Below are positions 45,135 through 51,479 of a stretch of 51,479 nucleotides of DNA, one piece after another (within the stretch, counting starts at the first letter, position 1; the number at the start of each line of letters is the position of its first letter). The notes beneath the pieces are model-generated. The model ran no database searches, had not been told where the DNA came from, and worked only from the letters and a program-made list of their open reading frames with translations. Position numbers and translations under genes: made by a program. Origin of the DNA: Gordonia gummivorans (lineage in GTDB: Bacteria; Actinomycetota; Actinomycetes; Mycobacteriales; Mycobacteriaceae); the NCBI RefSeq assembly GCF_022513585.1, contig NZ_JAKWBF010000036.1, forward strand, positions 1-51,479, in the 5' to 3' direction.

Positions 45135-46040
45135 ATGAGCAGCATCATCGTCGGCTCCGCACCCGACTCCTGGGGAGTCTGGTTTCCCGATGACCCACAG
45201 CAGACCCCGTACACGCGTTTCCTCGACGAGGTGTCGTCGTCGGGCTACGAGTGGATCGAACTCGGCCCGTACGGCTACCTCCCCACCGATCCGGAGAAGC
45301 TGCTCGACGAGCTCGGTACCCGTGGCCTGAAGCTCTCGGCGGGAACGGTTTTCGAACATCTGCATCAAGACGACTCGTGGGATGCGGTGTGGACGCAGAT
45401 CGAGGACGTCGCCAGGTTGACCGCCGCGGTCGGCGGCAAGCACGTCGTGGTGATCCCGGAGATGTGGCGCGATCCCGCGTCCGGAGCGGTCCTCGAGGAT
45501 CGCGTGCTCACCGACGAGCAGTGGCGCAAGAAGACCGAGGGCATGAACGAACTTGGCCGGGCGATGTTCGAGAAGTACGGCGTCCGTGCGCAATACCACC
45601 CGCACGCGGACAGCCACGTCGACACCGAGGAGAACATCTACCGCTTCCTGGAGAACACCGACAGCGAGTTCGTGAACCTCTGCCTCGACACCGGGCATGT
45701 GAGCTATTGCGGCGGAGACAATCTCGCCATCATCACCAAGCACCCGGACCGCATCGGGTACCTGCACCTCAAGCAGGTCGACGAGGAGGTGCGCGCCAAG
45801 GTCGCCGCCGACGACCTGCCCTTCGGCGAGGCCGTCAAGCTGGGCGCGATGACCGAACCACCGCGCGGCATCCCCGAGATGCCACCGCTGCTCGACGCGG
45901 TGGCCGGACTCGACATCGACATCTTCGCGATCGTCGAACAGGACATGTACCCGTGCTCGGTCGACGCACCTCTGCCGATCGCCCAGCGAACCCGAAAGTA
46001 TCTGGGCGGCTGTGGCATTCCCGCGGTCCGATTCAGCTGA
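45135..46040 (+). CDS. Xylose-isomerase-like TIM barrel protein (IolE-like)
   Basis: 301 aa from the ATG at 45135, with GAAAGG upstream. APDSWGVWFPDD near the N-terminus is characteristic of inosose dehydratase-like (IolE) members of the sugar phosphate isomerase/epimerase superfamily. LCLDTGHVSYCGGD (about residue 185) and HLKQVD give metal-binding Asp and His residues, and IVEQDMYPC a late Glu. Such enzymes bind a divalent metal and catalyse dehydration, elimination or epimerisation of keto-sugars. Third gene of the operon, 20 bp behind the second. Confidence 0.86.
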   Translation: MSSIIVGSAPDSWGVWFPDDPQQTPYTRFLDEVSSSGYEWIELGPYGYLPTDPEKLLDELGTRGLKLSAGTVFEHLHQDDSWDAVWTQIEDVARLTAAVGGKHVVVIPEMWRDPASGAVLEDRVLTDEQWRKKTEGMNELGRAMFEKYGVRAQYHPHADSHVDTEENIYRFLENTDSEFVNLCLDTGHVSYCGGDNLAIITKHPDRIGYLHLKQVDEEVRAKVAADDLPFGEAVKLGAMTEPPRGIPEMPPLLDAVAGLDIDIFAIVEQDMYPCSVDAPLPIAQRTRKYLGGCGIPAVRFS

Positions 46041-46050
46041 AGGAGCAATC

Positions 46051-46965
46051 ATGAAGGTCGCACTCGATCCGACCCCCTTCCACCACGACTACTCGCTGCT
46101 GGAACTGCCCGGCGTCGTCGCCGAATTGGGATATGAATACCTGCAGTTGACGCCGCACGTCGACATGATCCCGTTCTTCAATCACCCCAAGGCCGACGAC
46201 GCCCTGGTGGCCAAGTTTCGGAGAGCGTGCGACGACGCCGGCGTCGGCATCGCGTCGGTGCTGCCGGTGTTGCGGTGGTCGGGACCCGACGAGGACGCCC
46301 GCGAGGCGGCCGTGCGGTATTGGAAGCGGGCCATCCAGATCACCGTCGACCTCGGGGTGAACGTGATGAACACCGAGTTCTCCGGCCGCCCGGAGAAGGC
46401 CGAGGAGTCCGAGCGCGCCTTCTACCGGTCGATGGAGGAGCTGTTGCCGATCATCGAGCGCGAAGGCATCGACGTTCGCATCGATCCGCACCCGGACGAC
46501 TTCGTCGAAGACGGATTGGCGGCGCTCCGGGTGATCCGCGGGGTCAACTCACGCAATATCGGGATGGTCTTCGTGGCCTGCCACAGCTTTCATATGGCGC
46601 CGGGAGCGGAGCGAGCGGGCCAATCGAGTGCCGGCGGGAACATGCGCGAGATCATGACCGCTGCTGGTGACATGCTGCGCCTGGTCCACGTCGCCGACAC
46701 CATGGATCACCATGCGTCACATGGGCTTCGGTACATCACCAATCCGCCGGGAAATGCTGTGCGCGTGCATCAGCATCTGAAGATCGGCGACGGCGACGTC
46801 GACTGGGATGAGTTCTTCTCGACGCTCGGCGAGATCGGCTTCTATGACCGCGACGACTCGGTGATGGTCTCGAGCGTGTTCGCCGAGAACGAGAGCGCTC
46901 ACGAGGTGTCGAGGTACCAGCTCGCCACGATGAACGAGTACGTGAACAAGTACCGCGGCGGGTGA
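46051..46965 (+). CDS. Second xylose-isomerase-like TIM barrel protein
   Basis: 304 aa from the ATG at 46051, with AAGGAG seven bases upstream and a 10-bp gap to the previous stop. It starts with VALDPTPFHHDYSLLELPG and has ELGYEYLQLTPH, NTEFSG, RIDPHPDDF and HVADTMDHHA, the acidic and His positions of the AP-endonuclease-2 barrel family. HQHLKIGDGDVDWDEFF closes the barrel as in IolH and hydroxypyruvate isomerase-like proteins. It should act on the same substrate chain as its neighbours. A new promoter follows, so this is the last gene of the operon. Confidence 0.84.
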   Translation: MKVALDPTPFHHDYSLLELPGVVAELGYEYLQLTPHVDMIPFFNHPKADDALVAKFRRACDDAGVGIASVLPVLRWSGPDEDAREAAVRYWKRAIQITVDLGVNVMNTEFSGRPEKAEESERAFYRSMEELLPIIEREGIDVRIDPHPDDFVEDGLAALRVIRGVNSRNIGMVFVACHSFHMAPGAERAGQSSAGGNMREIMTAAGDMLRLVHVADTMDHHASHGLRYITNPPGNAVRVHQHLKIGDGDVDWDEFFSTLGEIGFYDRDDSVMVSSVFAENESAHEVSRYQLATMNEYVNKYRGG

Positions 46966-46976
46966 CCCACTGCACA

Positions 46977-47004
46977 CTGACGCGGGACTCACTCAGGCTA
47001 TGCT
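46977..47004 (+). promoter_or_regulatory. Promoter of the exported protein gene
   Basis: CTGACG (46977-46982) and TATGCT (46999-47004) are separated by 16 bp. A leader of about 50 bases would precede the GTG at 47064. Confidence 0.5.
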
Positions 47005-47063
47005 AAGTCCGAATTTCGGGGCTGCTCGTCTGACAGGGTGAGTGAGAGCGCGGGGTACACAGA

Positions 47064-48743
47064 GTGCAGGTGGAACGCCAGGCGGTCGGGCGGCGGCGGA
47101 GGTGGTTCGTCCGAGTCACGGCAACAGCAACACTGTGCGCATTCTGTATGGCGACTGCCACGGCCAACGGGTCGGCCGCGGTGGTCACCGGGACGCCGTA
47201 CTCGGGGCTGACCAGCACCGTCGCGCGCGCCGAGAAGACTCCGGCCCAGCGCAAGGCGGAAACCTACCAGGAGCGTCAGGACCGGATCGCGGAGTCCAAG
47301 CGGTCGCTGTTGAAGCCGCTGACCGAGAACGAGGGCAAGGCCACCGTCTGCGTCAGCGGCGAGTTCACCACGCTGGCGGTCGTCTACGACTCGCTGTTCG
47401 AGTCGATCTACCCCACCCTCCCGCCCCAGCTCAAGGCCGCGGCCAACGCGCAGCGCGCCCAGGCACATCGGGACATGAAGCGGATCGGGGTGTCGACGCT
47501 CGCCGTGTCCGAGGATCCGCAGTCGCTCGGTGCCGACCGGGACGACAAGGCGCTCAAATACCGGGCACCCATCTCGCAGTTGATCATCTCGAACCTGCTG
47601 AAGATCCGCGACGGCCGGCAGGGCGAGGCGATCGAACTCGGCGACATCACCGTGAGCCAGGCCGTGGAGACGGCCTTCATCTACCTGTTCGCGACGGTGA
47701 TCGCTCCCGCCCGCGTCGGCGCGGGTTTGGTGCCGTTCCTGGGCAGCCCACTGACGGGCACTGCGCTCGAGTCGTTCGCGGGCTACATCACCTACAACAC
47801 CCTCATCAGCATCGTCACGCTGGGCGGTCAGCTCGGAGCGCTCCGGCTCTATCAGGCGATCTCGAGTTCCCTCGTCAATCAGTGCGTCGCGCGGGTGACC
47901 GCCGAGCAGCGGGACCAGGCGGGACGACCCAGCAAGAACCTCCGCTTCGACGTTCCGATCGCACCGATCATCCAAGAGACCGCCAATCAGCTCGCCCTCA
48001 CCGACGAAGAGACCTGCCACCCCATCAGCGATCTCACGTTGAGCCGAATCCTTGCGCGCACCACCGATTACGCACAGCGCATGGTCCGCACCGATGCGGA
48101 GCGCAGCGCGATCCGATCGGCCGGCAACCGCATCATGGCGACGATGCGCACGACGCAGATCCCGCTCAACATCATTCCCGCCGATCCGGCCGACTTCAGC
48201 GCCGCCGAGGTGATCGTCGACTATATCGGCGCCCTGGTGCCCTACATCGGTGGTGCACCGCTCGAAGTCGTCATCGGCCTCAATCACAACATTGCGCAGG
48301 GTGACAATCTCGCCGCGACCGTGCCCCTGGCGGATCTGACCGTCACGAAGTCACTCACCGCGGCGTACTACAGCTACTACCTGTCGTTGTGGCTGTTCAG
48401 CACGGTGGGCGGGCTCGTCGAGGGTCAAGTCTTGGGCACCCCGACGGTCGGCTTTCTGTCGCCCACCAAGGTCATCGCCGTCTTCGCCGGACTCCCCCTC
48501 ACCTACGGCCTGGTGAACTATCACAACGTCGTGCGGTCGATGTGTCTGCGCGAGGACGACGCCACCGGAACCGGTCGTGGCGCCGAGGCCAATCGCGATC
48601 GCGCCACCCTGCCCAGCCCGACCATCGCGTCGACGCCGAGTCCGCGCCCATCGCGTGCGCCCGCGCCGCGGCGTTCCGCGGAACGTCGCACCCCCGCGCC
48701 GTTGCTTCCGCAGATCCCTGGCCTGACCGTCCCGGCGCGCTGA
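47064..48743 (+). CDS. Exported protein of unknown function with Pro/Arg-rich tail
   Basis: 559 aa from the GTG at 47064 (another GTG at 47070 is equally possible; no clear Shine-Dalgarno sequence). RRRRWFVRVTATATLCAFCMATATA is interrupted here as a basic and hydrophobic N-terminus, consistent with a signal peptide. Residues about 205-275 are strongly hydrophobic (FIYLFATVIAPARVGAGLV, then a Gly/Leu-rich stretch) and a second hydrophobic part lies near 430-490, so it may be membrane-associated. Scattered Cys could form disulfides. The last 60 residues are rich in Pro, Arg and Ser. I do not recognise the family. It stands alone between the sugar operon and a tandem repeat. Confidence 0.7.
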   Translation: MQVERQAVGRRRRWFVRVTATATLCAFCMATATANGSAAVVTGTPYSGLTSTVARAEKTPAQRKAETYQERQDRIAESKRSLLKPLTENEGKATVCVSGEFTTLAVVYDSLFESIYPTLPPQLKAAANAQRAQAHRDMKRIGVSTLAVSEDPQSLGADRDDKALKYRAPISQLIISNLLKIRDGRQGEAIELGDITVSQAVETAFIYLFATVIAPARVGAGLVPFLGSPLTGTALESFAGYITYNTLISIVTLGGQLGALRLYQAISSSLVNQCVARVTAEQRDQAGRPSKNLRFDVPIAPIIQETANQLALTDEETCHPISDLTLSRILARTTDYAQRMVRTDAERSAIRSAGNRIMATMRTTQIPLNIIPADPADFSAAEVIVDYIGALVPYIGGAPLEVVIGLNHNIAQGDNLAATVPLADLTVTKSLTAAYYSYYLSLWLFSTVGGLVEGQVLGTPTVGFLSPTKVIAVFAGLPLTYGLVNYHNVVRSMCLREDDATGTGRGAEANRDRATLPSPTIASTPSPRPSRAPAPRRSAERRTPAPLLPQIPGLTVPAR

Positions 48744-48760
48744 CCCGAAAGTCTCCACCC

Positions 48761-48962
48761 GCTCCCTGAGATGCGAGGAGCCTCGTATCCGCTCCCTGAG
48801 GTGCGAGGAGCCTCCTATCCGCTCCCTGAGGTGCGAGGAGCCTCCTATCCGCTCCCTGAGGTGCGAGGAGCCTCCTATCCGCTCCCTGAGGTGCGAGGAG
48901 CGCAAGCGACGAGCCTCGAAGGGCCTGGCGAGACGACAATGTCCTCTCACCAGGTGCTTCGA
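48761..48962. repeat. REP-like element with 30-bp unit amplified in tandem
   Basis: GCTCCCTGAGGTGCGAGGAG plus CCTCCTATCC is repeated with a 30-bp period from 48761; four full units and a fifth 20-bp part end at 48900. They run into GAGCCTCGAAG and a hairpin: outer TCGAAG/CTTCGA (48916-48962), inner CCTGGCGAGACGACA (48924-48938) with TGTCCTCTCACCAGG (48940-48954), two mismatches. The same blocks occur unamplified at 40076-40143. Confidence 0.92.
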
Positions 48963-48971
48963 AGCTCGCCC

Positions 48972-49018
48972 ATCCGTTTGAAGTTGGGGCCGACTTCCGG
49001 CCCCAACTTCATACGGAT
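48972..49018. terminator. Strong bidirectional terminator
   Basis: ATCCGTTTGAAGTTGGGGCC and following G pair with the complement at 48998-49018 over 21 bp with one mismatch; the loop is ACTTC. It lies between the convergent genes ending at 48743 and 49018 and touches the stop codon of the latter. Confidence 0.85.
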
Positions 49019-49527
49019 CACGCCCCGCAGAGTCCCGCGTTGTTACCTGCCCGAGTGCACCAGTACACACCCGGCAGTCGGTCGAACTCGAGCACTGTGT
49101 AGCCCCGGACCCGCTTGAGCGAGCCGTACCACTTGGTGCCTCGGTGGATACCCGCCCCCACATCGCCGGCGCTCTCGGTGCGTCGGACGAACGTCACGAC
49201 GATGCCGCGGCCGGCGGGTCGCCAGCGGGCATCCCACTTCTCATAGTTGGAGGCGCCCGACGCGACCGAGACCTTCGCGAAACCGTTGGCGTAGATGTTG
49301 ATACCGCGGCCGTGCCCACCCCAGGTGCCAACGTACGGCGAGGCAACGTCCTGCCGACCCGGCACATGGCTGAGAATCCCTGCCGAGACAGAACCCTCGT
49401 CGACCGGTCGAGGCGCCGCCGTCGCCTGCCCCGGTGCCACGAGCGCGGTCCCGATCCCCGCCCCCAGTAGTAACGCTCCAACTCCGGCTCGAAACGCCGC
49501 TCTGCTTGCCCATCTGTTCCAACCCAT
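49018..49527 (-). CDS. Small secreted protein of unknown function
   Basis: 169 aa from the ATG at 49527 with AGGAG six bases upstream; the frame is open to 49686 but without a better start. A clear Sec signal (hydrophobic residues about 13-35, then AxA in ATAAP) precedes a mature domain of about 130 residues rich in Gly and Trp/Tyr (GTWGGHGRGINIYANGFAKV, then YEKWDARW). The C-terminal VYWCTRAGNNAGLCGA has two Cys likely joined as a disulfide. It resembles small exported proteins of mycobacteria and relatives; the role is unknown. Confidence 0.75.
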   Translation of the reverse strand: MGWNRWASRAAFRAGVGALLLGAGIGTALVAPGQATAAPRPVDEGSVSAGILSHVPGRQDVASPYVGTWGGHGRGINIYANGFAKVSVASGASNYEKWDARWRPAGRGIVVTFVRRTESAGDVGAGIHRGTKWYGSLKRVRGYTVLEFDRLPGVYWCTRAGNNAGLCGA

Positions 49528-49712
49528 GTCGGCTCCTGTCGTGTCTGTTGAACTTTGCGGGTGGACTTCCGTCGGAATCGTCACACGTGCGCCGGACATG
49601 CAGCGCTGCTTCGCACAGGGTTCTCCCGTTCGACGGACGCCGATCCGCGCTCCCACCGTGACCGATTGATCTACTGTGTGGCCCAACCCCTCTCGCAGAA
49701 TCGGAGCCGATC

Positions 49713-50777
49713 ATGGCAGCACCCACCCGGCACGGCACCCACGCGACGTCGCTGCTCGACGGCGACCTCGTCGAAGAGTCCGATTTCGGTTCGATCCGAC
49801 GCATCACCGCCGACGAGTTCCCCATCCTGCGCGGGCTGTCGATCAAGCGCATCGTCATCAATCCCGGCGCGATGCGTACTCCACACTGGCATGCGAACTG
49901 CAACGAACTCACCTACTGCGTCTCGGGTACCTCACTCGTGTCGGTTCTCGACGACCACAGTTCGTTCTCCAGTTTCACCGTGACCGCGGGCGAGATGTTC
50001 CACATCGATTCCGGCGCACTGCATCACATCGAGAACATCGGCGACGAGCCGGCCGAGTTCGTGCTCGCATTCCGTAGCGAGCGGCCCGAAGACTTTGGGT
50101 TGGGTGCCGCGTTCGGCGCGATGACCGACGCGGTACTCGGCAACACCTACGATCTCCCCGCAAGCGACTTCGCAAAGATTCGACGCAGCACCGTCGACCG
50201 CAAACTCGCTGCGCGCGTGGGTGATCCGGTCATTCCGTCGAACGCCGGATTCAACGATCCGCACAAGCTGGACCTGGAAGGCCTCGGCGCAGCCGTCGAC
50301 GCCGGATTCGGCTCGGCACACACCGCACGCAAACAGTTCTGGCCGGCCCTCACGGATCTGTCGATGTACTCACTGCGCATCCGCGAGGATGGCATGCGCG
50401 AGCCGCACTGGCATCCGGTCACCGCCGAGATGGGCTACGTCCACTCCGGCTCCGCACGCATGACGATCATGAATCCCGACGGCACCCTCGACACCTGGTA
50501 TCTCCAGCGCGGCGACGTCTACTTCGTCCCACGCGCCTATCCCCACCACATCGAGGTGGTCGACGCACCCGACCTCCACTTCCTGATCTTCTTCGACCAA
50601 CCCACGCCGGGCGACATCGGATACCGGGCGTCGATCAGCGCCTACTCCCGCGAAGTGCTGGCCGCGACGTTCGACACCCACATCGACGATCTGCCGGACT
50701 TTCCGTTCACCAACCAGGACCCGCTGATCGTGCGTCGCATCAATCCGGTGGACGAGCACGCTGTGGGCGAGGTCTGA
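49713..50777 (+). CDS. Bicupin, oxalate decarboxylase-like
   Basis: 354 aa with CGGAG upstream of the ATG. Two cupin domains (about residues 40-140 and 220-320) each hold a full metal site: TPHWHANCNELTY with later HHIENIG, and EPHWHPVTAEMGY with later HHIEVV, giving two His, Glu and His ligands per domain as in Mn-dependent oxalate decarboxylase and oxidase. There is no signal peptide, so it would act in the cytosol. Oxalate breakdown is the closest family reaction; other small organic acids are possible. It diverges from the small secreted protein across 185 bp. Confidence 0.85.
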   Translation: MAAPTRHGTHATSLLDGDLVEESDFGSIRRITADEFPILRGLSIKRIVINPGAMRTPHWHANCNELTYCVSGTSLVSVLDDHSSFSSFTVTAGEMFHIDSGALHHIENIGDEPAEFVLAFRSERPEDFGLGAAFGAMTDAVLGNTYDLPASDFAKIRRSTVDRKLAARVGDPVIPSNAGFNDPHKLDLEGLGAAVDAGFGSAHTARKQFWPALTDLSMYSLRIREDGMREPHWHPVTAEMGYVHSGSARMTIMNPDGTLDTWYLQRGDVYFVPRAYPHHIEVVDAPDLHFLIFFDQPTPGDIGYRASISAYSREVLAATFDTHIDDLPDFPFTNQDPLIVRRINPVDEHAVGEV

Positions 50778-50804
50778 GGTCGCGGAGCCAGTCCCCAGAT
50801 GCAG

Positions 50805-50884
50805 TGGTGCGCGAGAGGGCTACTTGAACCTCCGTAGTACTGGAACCTAAATCCAGTACACGACCACTGTTAGCGCTCTCGCAC
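50805..50884 (-). tRNA. Non-canonical tRNA-like element, apparent anticodon TAG (Leu)
   Basis: On the minus strand, GTGCGAGAG pairs with CTCTCGCGC (9 bp, one G-U), followed by A and an encoded CCA. A D-like arm (CGC/GTG with loop TAACAGTGGTC), an anticodon arm of up to 8 bp (GTACTGGA/TCCAGTAC) with 7-nt loop TTTAGGT, and GGTTCAAGT as T-loop are present. The T-stem can only be 2-3 bp and there is no long variable arm as expected for tRNA-Leu. It is either an unusual tRNA with an extended acceptor stem or a decayed one. It stands at the border of lower-GC DNA. Confidence 0.5.
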
Positions 50885-51122
50885 ACATCCCTGACCTGCG
50901 GCGGGGTCAACAGCGGTCACACCGTGTCACGGGGCTTGTGACACCGCCGTGACACCTGTGCACAGCGCTCACCACCTCTTGTTAGCACAGACTCGATATA
51001 GCCAATATAAAGGTTACAATTGACATTTCACTGCCGGATTTTCACCTCAGTAATGCACACCAATCACACCTGCCACACGCGCCGATCAAAGATCGATAAC
51101 GTACTACCACAGAACCTGCTAA
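50885..51122. other. Gene-free lower-GC border with TGTCAC repeats
   Basis: GTGTCACGG (50924-50932) and CCGTGACAC (50947-50955) are inverted copies, with GTGACACC (50938-50945) between them. To the right the base composition drops (TATAGCCAATATAAAGG near 50997-51013; TTGACA at 51023-51028). No gene is seen. It may hold protein-binding sites of a mobile element or a promoter for the fragment that follows. Confidence 0.45.
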
Positions 51123-51449
51123 TTGTTTAACGCTGCAAATAGCGTGGCGATTGCCGCCTACGTACCAATAGAAGCTGTTAAGTTCCCCTGGGGCGACACC
51201 CTTCGCACGCTGGGCCCGGGACAACGATGGTTGAGTACGTTGAAGGTCGTCGATGACCAATCTTCCCTACCGCTTACGACTCGCGAACGAGAGGTTGTAG
51301 ACCTCGTGAAAGCGGGAAAGTCCACAAATGAAATCGCGGACATCTTGACAGTATCGATTCGCACTGTCGAGGGGCATATCTATCGCGCATGCATGAAGCT
51401 CGACGTTGTTGACCGCGACGATCTCAAAAACATCGAGTTGGACGACTAG
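51123..51449 (+). pseudogene. C-terminal fragment of a LuxR-type regulator
   Basis: 108 codons follow an in-frame TAA at 51120-51122. Only TTG (51123) or GTG (51144) could serve as starts and no Shine-Dalgarno sequence is visible. Residues 45-108 are a complete LuxR helix-turn-helix domain (LTTREREVVDLVKAGKSTNE then IADILTVSIRTVEGHIYRA), ending in a normal C-terminus. The preceding 45 residues resemble the tail of the helical region that normally adjoins this domain; the receiver or MalT-like part is missing from the upstream DNA. GC content is visibly lower than in the rest of the window. It may be a remnant or a stand-alone DNA-binding protein. Confidence 0.65.
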
Positions 51450-51479
51450 GCAGCCGAGTTTCCATACTCCCTCCAAAGT

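Noticed and set aside
42926..46965. Complete inositol catabolic operon
   Set aside because: Only dehydrogenase- and dehydratase-like genes are present; kinase, hydrolase, isomerase and aldolase genes of the iol route are missing in this window.
48761..48900. CRISPR array
   Set aside because: The 30-bp units are contiguous with no unique spacers and no cas genes are present.

Overview
The window is a 51.5 kb stretch of high-GC actinobacterial chromosome. It carries a single-chain type I fatty-acid synthase (about 3076 aa) overlapping acpS, an L,D-transpeptidase / DUF3618 / bcp / acpS / fas gene order that matches the Rv2518c-Rv2524c neighbourhood of Mycobacterium tuberculosis as I remember it, Tat-exported enzymes, and start codons six bases behind TANNNT boxes (leaderless style). 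This points to Mycobacteriales. A Gordonia-like genus is my best guess, but the sequence alone does not prove it.

Layout. 1-4.4 kb: a frameshifted SnoaL-like gene, a tdk-SRPBCC pair, a secreted alpha/beta hydrolase and an SDR. 4.5-8.8 kb: a tight operon of Tat-exported flavin amine oxidase, TetR regulator and Tat-exported neutral ceramidase, possibly a sphingolipid-degrading module. 8.8-16.2 kb: DUF4185 protein, acyl-CoA dehydrogenase, two paralogous L,D-transpeptidase lipoproteins flanking tRNA-Lys, DUF3618 protein, a 29-bp tandem repeat, bcp and a TetR. 17.0-26.7 kb: acpS and fas. 27.2-35.6 kb: HIT protein, sirtuin, a large helicase-nuclease fusion, a Cys-less rhodanese and a DEAD-box helicase. 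35.8-41.7 kb: FadD15-like ligase, OpgC-like membrane acyltransferase coupled to a PLP enzyme, and a methyltransferase. 41.7-47 kb: a LacI regulator diverging from a four-gene operon (two Gfo/Idh/MocA dehydrogenases, two xylose-isomerase-like TIM barrels), with a perfect 14-bp palindrome between them. 47-50.8 kb: an unknown exported protein, a small secreted protein and a bicupin. 50.8-51.5 kb: a non-canonical tRNA-like element and a headless LuxR fragment in visibly lower-GC DNA, probably the edge of an acquired region.

The least explained signal is a family of long, palindrome-rich non-coding elements present twice (16.3-17.07 kb and 28.5-29.04 kb), each between convergent genes. They contain a 38-44 bp palindrome, a second palindrome with the same GTGCTGCAGCAC core, paired hairpins whose stems covary between copies, and a recurring 23-bp end box. 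A second, shorter REP-like family occurs at 40.08 kb and, in tandem, at 48.76 kb. The other main leads are a possible oxidation-elimination-hydration-reduction sugar pathway (42.9-47.0 kb), the helicase-nuclease fusion, and an Asn-for-His change in the active-site motif of one L,D-transpeptidase.
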